NCBI GenBank assembly: GCA_030038115.1
Contig: JASHPM010000013.1
Span: 1 to 33,286, forward strand
Source: Acidobacteriaceae bacterium
Lineage (GTDB): Bacteria > Acidobacteriota > Terriglobia > Terriglobales > Acidobacteriaceae
Length of the DNA: 33,286 nt
Direction: 5' to 3'
Shown: in pieces, positions 10,001 to 18,601 of the stretch
Layout: each line of letters begins with the position of its first letter
Position numbering within the stretch: position 1 is the stretch's first letter
Made by a program: the position numbers and the translations under genes
Notes under the pieces: model-generated
The model's database searches: none
Told to the model about the DNA's origin: nothing
Seen by the model: only the letters and a program-made list of their open reading frames with translations

Positions 10001-10322
10001 TGGCGACGTTGCTCAGGGCCGCATTGGGGTCGGTGCCCGGCTTGAAGTAAATCTTGATCAGGCTGACGCCGGTAAGCGAGCGCGATTCGCTGTGATCGGC
10101 ATTGGCGGCGAGCGTGAAGAAGCGCTCGAAGGTATTCGTAATGTCGGCTTCGATCTGCTGCGGCGGCATCCCGTTGTAGAAGGTGGCGACTACTACCACC
10201 GGCATGTCGATGTCGGGGAACAAATCGACGGGCATGGAGAACAAATTCACGATGCCCACCAGCGCCACCATGAGGCAGAGCATCACAATGAAGAATGGAT
10301 AGCGGAGCGCGAAACTCGGCAT
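7074..10322 (-). CDS. Efflux RND transporter permease (copy 1, membrane-proximal DD retained)
   Basis: 1082 aa; MPVDLFPDIDMP, LIDDSVVVLENIFR, RLRPILMTSLATLLGMIPMA, AcrB/MdtBC-like topology. Confidence 0.95.
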   Translation of the reverse strand: MPSFALRYPFFIVMLCLMVALVGIVNLFSMPVDLFPDIDMPVVVVATFYNGMPPQQIEADITNTFERFFTLAANADHSESRSLTGVSLIKIYFKPGTDPNAALSNVANLAMADLRRLPPGTLPPVVLGLTASTQPVCLVTLEGKGLSETQLKDLAQFQVRNQISNVQGASVPQPYGGTYRQIQVYVDPLRLEARNLSLNDIVKSVNSSNLILPAGDVRVGSKDFNIYANSQFPDAESMNQMPLKSVGNGSVLVADVGHAVDAGALQYNFVRIDGQRSVYVPVFKQGGNSNTITIVDGMKQAIKHLVDIPASLKTAVVFDQSIFVKLAIRNLVKEASIGLFLTGIMILIFLGSPRATFAVMLSIPLSALVCLLVTHMMGGTVNTMILGGLALAFSRLIDDSVVVLENIFRYMEMGEPPRIAAEKGGMEVSLAVLAATSTTSIVFFPVTFLSGISKYIFTPLALGVVISIFASYFFAMTVVPLFCSMFVRLHHPAGDEQHQDTGRPSWFQWFVAKFNEYFRRMLDWYEGLARRALVRPGMTAVFILSGVAVVLIGLFPFLGRAYFPRTDPGQFVINVRMPSGTRLEVSNQYIAQVEDIIRQTVRPADLGMIVSNIGVYPDLSSIFTPNASMDTAFVQTSLKEDHAVGSYEYMRRVHDRLSREMPELTTYFQAGGLVDGVINQGLPAPIDVQVSAMDMDGAYTLAQQLAAKIRTFPNVSGTYIPQDVNYPGIQLDIDREKASLIGLSAQDVVDNVITALTSDGMVAPSYWIDPKSGNNYMVTVQYSNRWIDNMTMQDFNSIPMRGVRPVGYSPLQDALQASDTSPGEWIGSHRTGYTPLSSVASIHLINTPTEVDHYQIRRVIDIYVATKTEALEGVGARIGKLIAQTQKQVPHNTVLHLRGAVVSMNQSFREFALGLIISVLLVYLILMSQFRSFVDPFIILMAIPPGLTGVVMILLFTGSTLNIMSLMGVIMMTGIVVSNSILIVEFSGILHKQGMSLLDATVEACKVRLRPILMTSLATLLGMIPMALGLEAGSEQYAPLVRAVIGGLAVSVVVTVFLVPAVYLAIHARRERIAAERQGAEA

Positions 10323-13300
10323 TTAGTGCGCTCCCTCCAGGCCCTCGGCTGCGCCCTCCAGGCCCTCGGCTCCGCGCTCGGTGCGGCTGTGGATGATGAG
10401 ATAAACCGCCGGGACCAAGAACATGGTGGCGACGACGGAGACGCCGAGTCCGCCAATGATGGCGCGCGCCAGAGGGGCGTACTGTTCGCTGCCGGCTTCG
10501 GCGCCGATAGCCATGGGGATCATGCCCAGCAGCGTCGCCATGGAGGTCATGAGGATGGGGCGCAGACGCATCTTGCAGGCTTCCACGGTGGCCTCAAGCA
10601 GGGGCCGGCCCTGGGCGTGCAGAATGTTCGAGAAATCGACGATGAGGATGCTGTTGGAGACCACGATGCCGGTCATCATGATGGTTCCCATCAGCGACAT
10701 GATGTTGAGCGTGCTGCCGGTGAGGAGCAGAAACACGACCACACCGGCGATGCCGGGCGGGATGGCCATGAGGATGATGAACGGATCAATGAAGGAGGTG
10801 AACTGGGCCATCAGCACGAGGTAGACGAGCGCCACGGCGATCACCAGGCCGAGGCCGAAGTCCTCAAAGGCGTCGTTCATGTTGACGACAGCGCCCCGCA
10901 GGGTGAGCAGCGTGTTCTTATCGGTTTTCGTGTTGGCGATGAGGTTGCGAATGCGCTTGCCGGTCCCGCCCAGCGCCTCCGACCTGGTCGCCACGTAGAC
11001 ATCGATCACGCGGCGAATCTGGTAATGATCGACTTCTGTCGGCGTGTTGATCAGCTGAATATCGGCCACGGAACTCAGCGGCGTGTAACCGGCTCGATGC
11101 GAGCCAACCCACTCTTCCGGGTCGGTGTCCGAAGCGTTGTGGCCCTCCTCCAGCGGACCATAGCCAGCCGGGTGAATGCCACGCAGCGGGATATTCTCGA
11201 AATCCTGCATGGTCATGTTGTCGATCCAGCGATTGGCGTACCGCACGGTGACCATGTAGTTGTTGCCGCTGGCAGGATCGATCCAGTAACTGGGTGCGAT
11301 CATCCCGTCGGAAGTTAGGGCGGTGATGACGTTGTCCACGACGTCCTGCGCGGAAAGACCGATCAGGCTGGCTTTTTCGCGGTCGATGTTCAGGGCGATG
11401 CCGGGGTAATTCACGTCCTGCGGAATATACGTCCCGCTGACGTTGGGAAAGGTGCGAATCTTCGCCGCCAGTTGCTCAGCCAGCGCGTAGGCGCCATTCA
11501 TGTCCATGGAGCTGACCTGCACATCGATGGGCGCCGGCAGCCCCTGATTGATGACGCCGTCGACCAGGCCGCCCGCCTGAAAGTAGGTGGTCAGCTCGGG
11601 CATTTCGCGGGAAAGCCGCTCGCGCACGCGCCGCATGTATTCGTAGCTGCCGATGGAGTGCCCTTCCTTCAGGCTGGTTTGCACGAAGGCCGTATCCATC
11701 GACGCGTTGGAGGTGAAAATCGCGGACAGATCGGGGTAGACGCCGATGTTGGAGACGATCATGCCCAGGTCTTTGGGGCGAACTTCCTCATGAATGATCT
11801 TCTCCACCCGGGCGATGTACTGATCGCTGACTTCCAGCCGCGTGCCCGAGGGCATGCGCACGTCGATGATGAATTGTCCGGGATCGGTGCGGGGGAAGTA
11901 CGCCCGCCCCAGGAAGGGGAAAGTGATCAGCAGTAGCACCACTACGCCGCCCAGAATGCCCGCCGTGGTCATCCCCGGGCGCTCGAGCGAGCGGCGCACC
12001 AGGCCTTCGTACCAGTTCACCATGCGCAGGAAGTAGTAGTTGAATTTGTCGACGACGGGCTGGAATCCGAACCGCCGCTTTGCCGGCGCCGCGCGATCCT
12101 CCGTTGCCTCGCGATGGGCTTCGCCATGCGGGTGGATGAACATGGCGCAGAAGAGCGGAATCACCGTCATGGCGAAGGCGTAGGAGGCGAACATGGAGAG
12201 CACCACGCCCATGGCCAGCGGAGTAAACAGATACTTGCTGACTCCGGAGAGCGCGGCGACAGGCAGGAAGACGATGGAGGTCGTGACGGTGGCCGCAAGC
12301 ACGGCCAGTGAGACCTCGGTGCCGCCTTTTTCTGCGGCAATGCGCGGAGGCTCGCCCAGTTCCATGTAACGGAAAATATTTTCGAGCACGACGACGCCGT
12401 TATCGATGAGACGGGAGAAGGCCAGGGCCAGCCCGCCCAGGATCATGGTGTTGATGGTTCCCCCCAGAACGTTGGTCATCAGCAAACAGGCGACCGCGGA
12501 TAAGGGAACCGACAGCATGACGGCGACGGTGGCGCGCGGGCTGCCGAGGAACAGCAGGATCATGAGGCCGGTGAGCACCAGGCCGATGGTGGCTTCGTTG
12601 ACGAGCTGTTTGAGCGCGAGCTTGACGAAGACGGACTGATCGAAGACGACGGCGGTGCGCAGGGAGGAGGGGATGTCGACCAGATGCTTAATGGCTTCCT
12701 TCATGCCGTCGACGATGGTGATGGTATTGCTGTTGCCGCCCTGCTTGAAGACGGGGACATACACCGAGCGCTGGCCATTAATGCGCACGATGTTGTACTG
12801 CAGAGCGCCGGAATCGACGGCGTGTCCGATGTCGGCCACCAGCACCGACCCGTTGCCCACCGACTTGAGCGGCATCTGGTTCATCGACTCGGCGTCGGGA
12901 AACTGGCTGTTGGCGTAAATGTTGAAGTCCTTGTTGCCAATGCGCACATCGCCGGCGGGCAGAATCAGGTTGGAGCTGTTGACCGCCGACACCACGTCGC
13001 TCAGGCTCAGGTTGCGCGCCTCCATCTTCAACGGATCGACGTACACCTGAATCTGCCGGTAGGTGCCGCCATAGGGCTGCGGAACGGAGGCCCCATCCAC
13101 ATTCGAGATCTGATTGCGCACCTGGAACTGCGCGTAATCCTTCAGCTGGGTTTCGTTCAGTCCCTTGCCTTCGAGCGTGACCAGGCACACCGGCTGCGTG
13201 GAGGCGGTAAGGCCCAGCACTACAGGCGGCAGCGTGCCGGGCGGCAGGCGGCGCAGATCGGCCATGGCCAGGTTCGCCACATTGCTCAGGGCCGCGTTGG

Positions 13301-13595
13301 GGTCGGTCCCCGGCTTGAAGTAAATCTTGATGAGGCTGACGCCGGTGAGCGAGCGCGATTCGCTGTGATCGGCATTGGCGGCGAGCGTGAAGAAGCGCTC
13401 GAAGGTATTCGTAATGTCGGCCTCGATCTGCTGCGGCGGCATGCCGCTGTAGAAGGTCGCGACCACCACCACGGGCATGTCGATATCCGGAAACAGATCC
13501 ACCGGCATGCTGAACAGATTCACGATGCCGACCAGCGACACCATGAGGCAGAGCATCAGGATGAAATAGGGAAACTTGAGGGCAAACTTCGGCAT
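10323..13595 (-). CDS. Efflux RND transporter permease (copy 2, DN variant)
   Basis: Likely start MPKFALKFPYF at 13595; highly similar to the neighbouring copy; LIDNGVVVLENIFR replaces LIDDS. Confidence 0.95.
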   Translation of the reverse strand: MPKFALKFPYFILMLCLMVSLVGIVNLFSMPVDLFPDIDMPVVVVATFYSGMPPQQIEADITNTFERFFTLAANADHSESRSLTGVSLIKIYFKPGTDPNAALSNVANLAMADLRRLPPGTLPPVVLGLTASTQPVCLVTLEGKGLNETQLKDYAQFQVRNQISNVDGASVPQPYGGTYRQIQVYVDPLKMEARNLSLSDVVSAVNSSNLILPAGDVRIGNKDFNIYANSQFPDAESMNQMPLKSVGNGSVLVADIGHAVDSGALQYNIVRINGQRSVYVPVFKQGGNSNTITIVDGMKEAIKHLVDIPSSLRTAVVFDQSVFVKLALKQLVNEATIGLVLTGLMILLFLGSPRATVAVMLSVPLSAVACLLMTNVLGGTINTMILGGLALAFSRLIDNGVVVLENIFRYMELGEPPRIAAEKGGTEVSLAVLAATVTTSIVFLPVAALSGVSKYLFTPLAMGVVLSMFASYAFAMTVIPLFCAMFIHPHGEAHREATEDRAAPAKRRFGFQPVVDKFNYYFLRMVNWYEGLVRRSLERPGMTTAGILGGVVVLLLITFPFLGRAYFPRTDPGQFIIDVRMPSGTRLEVSDQYIARVEKIIHEEVRPKDLGMIVSNIGVYPDLSAIFTSNASMDTAFVQTSLKEGHSIGSYEYMRRVRERLSREMPELTTYFQAGGLVDGVINQGLPAPIDVQVSSMDMNGAYALAEQLAAKIRTFPNVSGTYIPQDVNYPGIALNIDREKASLIGLSAQDVVDNVITALTSDGMIAPSYWIDPASGNNYMVTVRYANRWIDNMTMQDFENIPLRGIHPAGYGPLEEGHNASDTDPEEWVGSHRAGYTPLSSVADIQLINTPTEVDHYQIRRVIDVYVATRSEALGGTGKRIRNLIANTKTDKNTLLTLRGAVVNMNDAFEDFGLGLVIAVALVYLVLMAQFTSFIDPFIILMAIPPGIAGVVVFLLLTGSTLNIMSLMGTIMMTGIVVSNSILIVDFSNILHAQGRPLLEATVEACKMRLRPILMTSMATLLGMIPMAIGAEAGSEQYAPLARAIIGGLGVSVVATMFLVPAVYLIIHSRTERGAEGLEGAAEGLEGAH
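10333..10371. repeat. Tandem 21-bp-period duplication in the 3' end of RND copy 2
   Basis: CCCTCCAGGCCCTCGGCT at 10333-10350 and 10354-10371, encoding GLEGAAEGLEGAH. Confidence 0.85.
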
Positions 13596-13596
13596 C

Positions 13597-14886
13597 TTAC
13601 TGCGGGCCCTCACCGCCTGAGCTGCTCTGCGCGTTCATATCGATCATGCCCCCGGACTGCGGAGCTTCTTCTGACGCGGGCGTTTTCTCCACCACCGGAG
13701 TCACCGCCTCGTCTTCTGCGTATTTCGCCTGCGCGGCCACAATCACGCGATCGCCCGGGTTGAGGCCGCTCGCGATCTCCGCCAGCAAATTGCCTCGGAT
13801 GCCCACCTCGACCGTGCGGATGTGAACCCGATTCTCGCTGTCGAGCACGTACACCTGGTGCTCGTTGCCATGCAGCACAATCGCCCCCACCGGGGCCGTC
13901 GCCACATTCTCCGCGTGGTTCAGCCGCAGCATGGTGTTGGCATACATGCCGGAATCGATGGCGAGGCTCTGGTTGGGAACGTCAATCTCCGTTTCCATGG
14001 TGCGCGTCTCGAAATTCAGCTCACGTGTGAAGCGCACGATCTTACCGGTGAACGATCGCCCCAGCGCGTCCACACGCACCTGGACCGGGTCGCCCAGGTG
14101 CACGTAGCGGACGTAAGCTTCCGGCACCGGCAGCCGCAGCCGCATCACGCCGCTCTGCGCCAGCTTCACGATGGGCAGGTCCTGCACGTTGGAGCTGATG
14201 CCGGACTGAATCAGCGCGCCCGTGTCCGCATAGCGCCAGACGATGACTCCATCCAGAGGGGCGACGACGTTGGTGTAGCCCTCGAGTGCACTCACCCGCG
14301 CATTATCGTCTTTTGAAACTTCCATTCCCTTCTGCGCCGCGGCCAGCGCTGCTTTCGCCGCATCCACGTCCGCGCCCGACGACATGTCCTTCGCCTGGGC
14401 ATCGTCCAGTTCCTGCTGCGCCACCAGTCCAGGCTGCGCTTCCGAGGTCTGCAGCAGCCGTTGATAATCGGCATGCAGCGCGCTGTGCATCGATTCGGCT
14501 CGCTTCACCTCATGCTCGGCGCGCACGATTTCGTCGCTGCTGCGCGCCACTTCCGATACCGTGCCCGCCAGCTGCGCTTTCAGCTCCGGCACCTCCAGCA
14601 CCGCCAGCGTCTGTCCCTGGTGCACGCGGTCGCCGATGTCGACGTAGATATTGCGAATGAACCCTGACACCTTGGGGTGCACATCGACGACCTGATAAGG
14701 CTGGAACTGCCCGGCCAGGGTCAGCACCTGGGCAATATCGCCGCGCTGCACTACCGCGACCTGCGCCGCCGGCGGGCCGGGCGCAGCCTCCACCGTCGCC
14801 GCCCGGTGACGCCCATACCAAATCGAAACCACCACAGCAAGGGCGAGAACAACGGCAGAAATAACGATCCATAAACGCTTGCGCAT
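13597..14886 (-). CDS. Efflux RND transporter periplasmic adaptor subunit (MFP)
   Basis: Start MRKRLWIVISAVVLALAVVV at 14886; VHPKVSGFIRNIYVDIGDRVHQGQTLAVLEVPEL biotinyl/lipoyl-like hairpin; VVAPLDGVIVWRYADTGALI. Confidence 0.93.
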   Translation of the reverse strand: MRKRLWIVISAVVLALAVVVSIWYGRHRAATVEAAPGPPAAQVAVVQRGDIAQVLTLAGQFQPYQVVDVHPKVSGFIRNIYVDIGDRVHQGQTLAVLEVPELKAQLAGTVSEVARSSDEIVRAEHEVKRAESMHSALHADYQRLLQTSEAQPGLVAQQELDDAQAKDMSSGADVDAAKAALAAAQKGMEVSKDDNARVSALEGYTNVVAPLDGVIVWRYADTGALIQSGISSNVQDLPIVKLAQSGVMRLRLPVPEAYVRYVHLGDPVQVRVDALGRSFTGKIVRFTRELNFETRTMETEIDVPNQSLAIDSGMYANTMLRLNHAENVATAPVGAIVLHGNEHQVYVLDSENRVHIRTVEVGIRGNLLAEIASGLNPGDRVIVAAQAKYAEDEAVTPVVEKTPASEEAPQSGGMIDMNAQSSSGGEGPQ

Positions 14887-15022
14887 ATTCGGCAAACTAC
14901 CTTCCTGGGAATTGAAGGGCCTGGCCCGATCAAAAACTCGGCCGGAAAGGAAGCATTCGCGCACTCGCGGCGCCGGAAATGGCGGTACGCCGCGGCAACT
15001 GGCGCCAGTTCTTAGATGTAAA

Positions 15023-15523
15023 TCAGCGGATACGCGGCGGAGGACGAACGAAGCAGGGACCCCACCGGTCATTGGCCGCGGCGATACGGGCAGGCGCGGT
15101 TCTCCGCATCCAGCCGCCGAACCCGGGCTGTAACTTCGCAGCTGCCGATGTGAAAAGCACGAGCGTCAGGATGCTCAGCGCCCCTGGGACGATGGGATTT
15201 CCGGCGAGCCGCCCAACCCCCGCGCGCGAAATCGGATTCCGCTCTTTTCCGGGAGGCAGCAGCTTGGCCGCCGGCATGTGGTGCGAGATCGCGTGCGGCG
15301 GATCGTAGAGCGACAGCTTGTACTTCAGCCCCCATGCAAAGACGCACAGCCCCAGCAGCGCCAGCCCGAACGCCAGAAGGCGGAAGCTCGGCCGGCTAAC
15401 TCGAATTGAAGTGGGGCGTGGGATCGTCACCTTGCTCTGGTCCGATGATGCCACAAAGTTGGACGGTTCCCCAAGCTCATGGGTGAGCGAACCATCCCGT
15501 GAACCCCCTTCCTTTCCGGCCAT
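15023..15523 (-). CDS. Hypothetical small membrane protein
   Basis: ORF with two hydrophobic segments (LLAFGLALLGLCVFAWGLKY; PIVPGALSILTLVLFTSAAA); upstream of and co-oriented with the efflux operon; start uncertain. Confidence 0.5.
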   Translation of the reverse strand: MAGKEGGSRDGSLTHELGEPSNFVASSDQSKVTIPRPTSIRVSRPSFRLLAFGLALLGLCVFAWGLKYKLSLYDPPHAISHHMPAAKLLPPGKERNPISRAGVGRLAGNPIVPGALSILTLVLFTSAAAKLQPGFGGWMRRTAPARIAAANDRWGPCFVRPPPRIR

Positions 15524-15536
15524 TTACAATCTCCCC

Positions 15537-16541
15537 ATGCAATCCGCCGAGTTGGCGCGCGTGCTCGGAGCCGAGCTGCGCGGCGACCCCCATCTCGAGA
15601 TTACCGGCGTTGCCGGTATCGAAGAGGCCGGACCCGGCCAGCTCACTTTCGTGGCCAATCCCAAATATGCGGGCCTCGCCAAAACCACGCACGCGTCTGC
15701 CATCCTCGTCACTCCGGACTTCCCCGATGTGCCCGCCGCCACTCTCCGCCTGAAGAATCCTTACCTCGCGTTCGCGCGCGCGGTCGACATTTTCTACCAG
15801 CCGCCGGCGTGGCCGCCAGGAATCCATCCCGCCGCCGTCATTCACCCGACAGCCCAGCTCGGAGCCAATGCCCGGATCGGCGCCTATGCGGTCATCGGCG
15901 AAAACGTCGTCATCGGCGATGACGCCATCCTCCTCCCTCATGTTGTGATTTACCCCGGCGTCCATATCGGCCATCGTTTCTTTGCGCATGCGCATGCCGT
16001 CGTCCGCGAAAACTGCCAGCTTGGCGACGACGTTGTGCTGCAGAACGGCGCGGTGGTAGGCTCGGACGGCTTCGGCTTTGCCAAAGACGAGCACGGCCGC
16101 TGGCACAAGATTCCGCAATCCGGGCCGGCCATCCTCGGCGACCGCATCGAGGTCCAGACCAATGCCTGCATCGACCGCGCCAGCGTTGGCGCCACCCGCA
16201 TCGCCGACGGTGTCAAGGTCGATAACCTGGTCCAGGTGGGGCACGGCTCTTCCGTCGGCGAAAATACCCTCCTCTGCGCCCAGGTGGGACTCGCCGGTTC
16301 CACCCATGTCGGCAAAAACGTGATCCTTGCCGGCCAGGTGGGCGTCGCAGGCCATTGCAACATCGGCGATAACGTCGTCGCCATCGCCCAGGCCGGACTC
16401 CACGGCGATGTTCCTGCCGGCTCTATGCTCGCCGGATCCCCCGCTTTCGATCACAAGCAGTGGCTGCGCGCCACAGCGTTGTTCAGCCGCCTTCCCGAGC
16501 TGCTCCGGCAATTTCAGCGCAAACCGAAGCGCGAAGAGTAA
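15537..16541 (+). CDS. lpxD: UDP-3-O-(3-hydroxymyristoyl)glucosamine N-acyltransferase
   Basis: Start MQSAELARVLGAELRGDP at 15537; hexapeptide repeats; GSDGFGFA and VQVGHGSSVGENTLLCAQVGLAGS motifs. Confidence 0.95.
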   Translation: MQSAELARVLGAELRGDPHLEITGVAGIEEAGPGQLTFVANPKYAGLAKTTHASAILVTPDFPDVPAATLRLKNPYLAFARAVDIFYQPPAWPPGIHPAAVIHPTAQLGANARIGAYAVIGENVVIGDDAILLPHVVIYPGVHIGHRFFAHAHAVVRENCQLGDDVVLQNGAVVGSDGFGFAKDEHGRWHKIPQSGPAILGDRIEVQTNACIDRASVGATRIADGVKVDNLVQVGHGSSVGENTLLCAQVGLAGSTHVGKNVILAGQVGVAGHCNIGDNVVAIAQAGLHGDVPAGSMLAGSPAFDHKQWLRATALFSRLPELLRQFQRKPKREE

Positions 16542-16627
16542 AGTGGAGAGTAAAGTAAAGCATCGGTAAATTTTTTCCCGGCGGCTGACGCAGCAGCGTC
16601 GCGTCATTTCGCATCTAAGAGATATTC

Positions 16628-17428
16628 ATGCCGACGAACGACCAGGATTCCCCCCTGACTCTGGTGCAGTCGCCCAGCGCGCCGATTCGCGTACTCCTGC
16701 TCGACGATCATCCCGACAATCTGCTGCTGCGCTCCACCATCCTGCGCAAATATGGCTACGAGGCTCAAACCGCGAGCACCGTGGAGGAAGCCGAGGCGCT
16801 GCTGGATGAGATTGACATCGCGGTTCTCGACTACCACCTGGGCGCAGGCAAGTTTGGCACCGACGTAGCGGCCCATCTGCGCGCGCGCCACCCGCAGGTG
16901 CCCATCATCATTCTCTCCGCCACGCTGGAGCGCCGCTTCGGCGGCGTCGAGGACATGCACCTGCTGAAGGGCTACAGCTCCATCGACGACCTGGTCACCG
17001 CCCTGCGTTCCTTCGAAGCCAAGCGCCGCGGCAAACCCGTCGTCGTCGACGCCCGCGACTTCTTCTATTCGCGGATCAACATGGCCATGGGCGACGACGT
17101 GGTGCTCGAGATTCTCGACGGCGCCGGCACTTGGCACTATGTCAACGAGACCTGCGCCCGCGTGCTGGAGAAGCCGCGCGACTGGTTCCCCGGCCGCAAC
17201 ATGTTCGAGGAGATGCCGGAGCTGGCCGCCGACTGGGCCGACATTCTCAGCACCGTCGCCGAAACGCGCGAAACCTATATTGACCGCACCTTCCGGGGCG
17301 TGCTCAACCTGCCCAGCAAGGGCGATCGCTGGGTGTGGAACGTCCTCGCCTTCCCCATCACCCTGCACACCCGCGAAACCGGCGTGGTGCTCACGGCGCG
17401 CGCCCTCGATCGCAAGCGGCTGGTGTGA
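16628..17428 (+). CDS. Response-regulator receiver domain plus C-terminal PAS-like domain
   Basis: IRVLLLDDHPDN, AVLDYHLG (phospho-acceptor Asp), conserved Lys in HLLKG; C-terminal GAGTWHYVNETCARVLEKPRDWFPGRNMFE is PAS-like; no DNA-binding output domain visible. Confidence 0.8.
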   Translation: MPTNDQDSPLTLVQSPSAPIRVLLLDDHPDNLLLRSTILRKYGYEAQTASTVEEAEALLDEIDIAVLDYHLGAGKFGTDVAAHLRARHPQVPIIILSATLERRFGGVEDMHLLKGYSSIDDLVTALRSFEAKRRGKPVVVDARDFFYSRINMAMGDDVVLEILDGAGTWHYVNETCARVLEKPRDWFPGRNMFEEMPELAADWADILSTVAETRETYIDRTFRGVLNLPSKGDRWVWNVLAFPITLHTRETGVVLTARALDRKRLV

Positions 17429-17434
17429 GCCCGC

Positions 17435-17800
17435 TTACCTGCTCCCCAGCACGTACATGTTGCCATCTGGATCCTTGAACACCGCCGACGTTCCCCAATG
17501 CTCTTTCTTCGGCTCCTGGGCGAACACCACGCCTTTTTGCTTCAGCGCCGCCGCTGTCGCGAAAACATCGTCGCTCCAGAACGAAATCGACTGAAATTGC
17601 CCGATCCTGCTTTCATGACCCTCCGGAGTAAACAGCGCAATGCCGGTCTCCGCCCCCGGATTCTTTAACTCAATCCATCTCTGCTTCTCATTGAAGGGCT
17701 GATCCGTTGTGACCTTCATCCCCACGGCTTCGGTCCAGAACTTCAGCGCCACATCCTGATTGCTCACCGGCACGCCCACAAATTTGATTCCCTTGATCAT
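17435..17800 (-). CDS. VOC family (glyoxalase/bleomycin-resistance fold) protein
   Basis: MIKGIKFVGVPVSNQDVALKFWTEAVGMKVTTDQPF...FKDPDGNMYVLGSR. Confidence 0.92.
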   Translation of the reverse strand: MIKGIKFVGVPVSNQDVALKFWTEAVGMKVTTDQPFNEKQRWIELKNPGAETGIALFTPEGHESRIGQFQSISFWSDDVFATAAALKQKGVVFAQEPKKEHWGTSAVFKDPDGNMYVLGSR

Positions 17801-17850
17801 GCTTCCTCCTCGATTTCCGGAGCATAACCACGCCCCCCGCCCGGGCGCAA

Positions 17851-17904
17851 TCGTCCAGAGCCTGCTATAGTAAGCATCGGTATAGGTATGCCGGCTCTGG
17901 ACGA
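17851..17904. promoter_or_regulatory. Inverted repeat spanning the start codon of the HTH gene (putative operator or mRNA hairpin)
   Basis: TCGTCCAGAGCC (17851-17862) / GGCTCTGGACGA (17893-17904), 12-bp perfect; ATG at 17888 lies in the 30-nt spacer. Confidence 0.6.
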
Positions 17905-18193
17905 CTACATCGTCGATGTCCTCATGCGCGATCTGGTCGGCCACGATCGCCGCCCCGTCGCCTTCCTTGTCTATCTCTGGCTAGCGTCCGGGCAGGCCCG
18001 CACCGGCCAGCCCGTTCGTGTGAGCTTTCAGGAGATGGCCGAGTCCATCGGCGTGTCGAAAAGCTCCGCTCAGGCGGCCGTGCGCTGGCTCATGCGGCGC
18101 AAGCTGCTCTCTGCCAGCAAGGCGAATGCGACCGCCATCCCCTCCTACAAAGTCATCAGCCCGTGGAAGGATGGCTCACGCCGCGGCCGCTGA
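17888..18193 (+). CDS. Small helix-turn-helix protein
   Basis: VSFQEMAESIGVSKSSAQAAVRWLMRRKLLSA winged-HTH-like pattern; 101 aa. Confidence 0.75.
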   Translation: MPALDDYIVDVLMRDLVGHDRRPVAFLVYLWLASGQARTGQPVRVSFQEMAESIGVSKSSAQAAVRWLMRRKLLSASKANATAIPSYKVISPWKDGSRRGR

Positions 18194-18215
18194 TGGTACC
18201 CTGACCGCAAACGCG

Positions 18216-18587
18216 ATGCGCCATCCCGCCCGCCTTATATCGCTGTGCTGCGCCGCTCTGGTCCTTCTGGTTCCCCTCTCCGGCTGCCACTCCGCCTGGA
18301 TTCAGTGCACCGTCGTCAATCATCAGAGCGCGCCGGTTTCGCTGGTCGAGGTGAATTATCCGGGCGGCTCGTTCGGCGTGCAGACCATCGCCGCCGGCGC
18401 CAGCTATCGCTACCGCTTCCACGCACTCAGCACGGACACCCTGAGCATCGACTTTACCGACGCCGCTCGCCACGACCACACCGTCAAAGGTCCTGAGCTC
18501 GAACAGAGCCAGCAGGGAGCTCTGCAAATTGCCCTAGAGCCGGATAACCGGGTCACGTGGACGCCCGCCCTGACCCCGCGACACTGA
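18216..18587 (+). CDS. Small lipoprotein of unknown function
   Basis: Start MRHPARLISLCCAALVLLVPLSGC with clear lipobox LSGC at the end of the signal peptide. Confidence 0.7.
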   Translation: MRHPARLISLCCAALVLLVPLSGCHSAWIQCTVVNHQSAPVSLVEVNYPGGSFGVQTIAAGASYRYRFHALSTDTLSIDFTDAARHDHTVKGPELEQSQQGALQIALEPDNRVTWTPALTPRH

Positions 18588-18601
18588 AAGACGAGAGCCA
18601 C

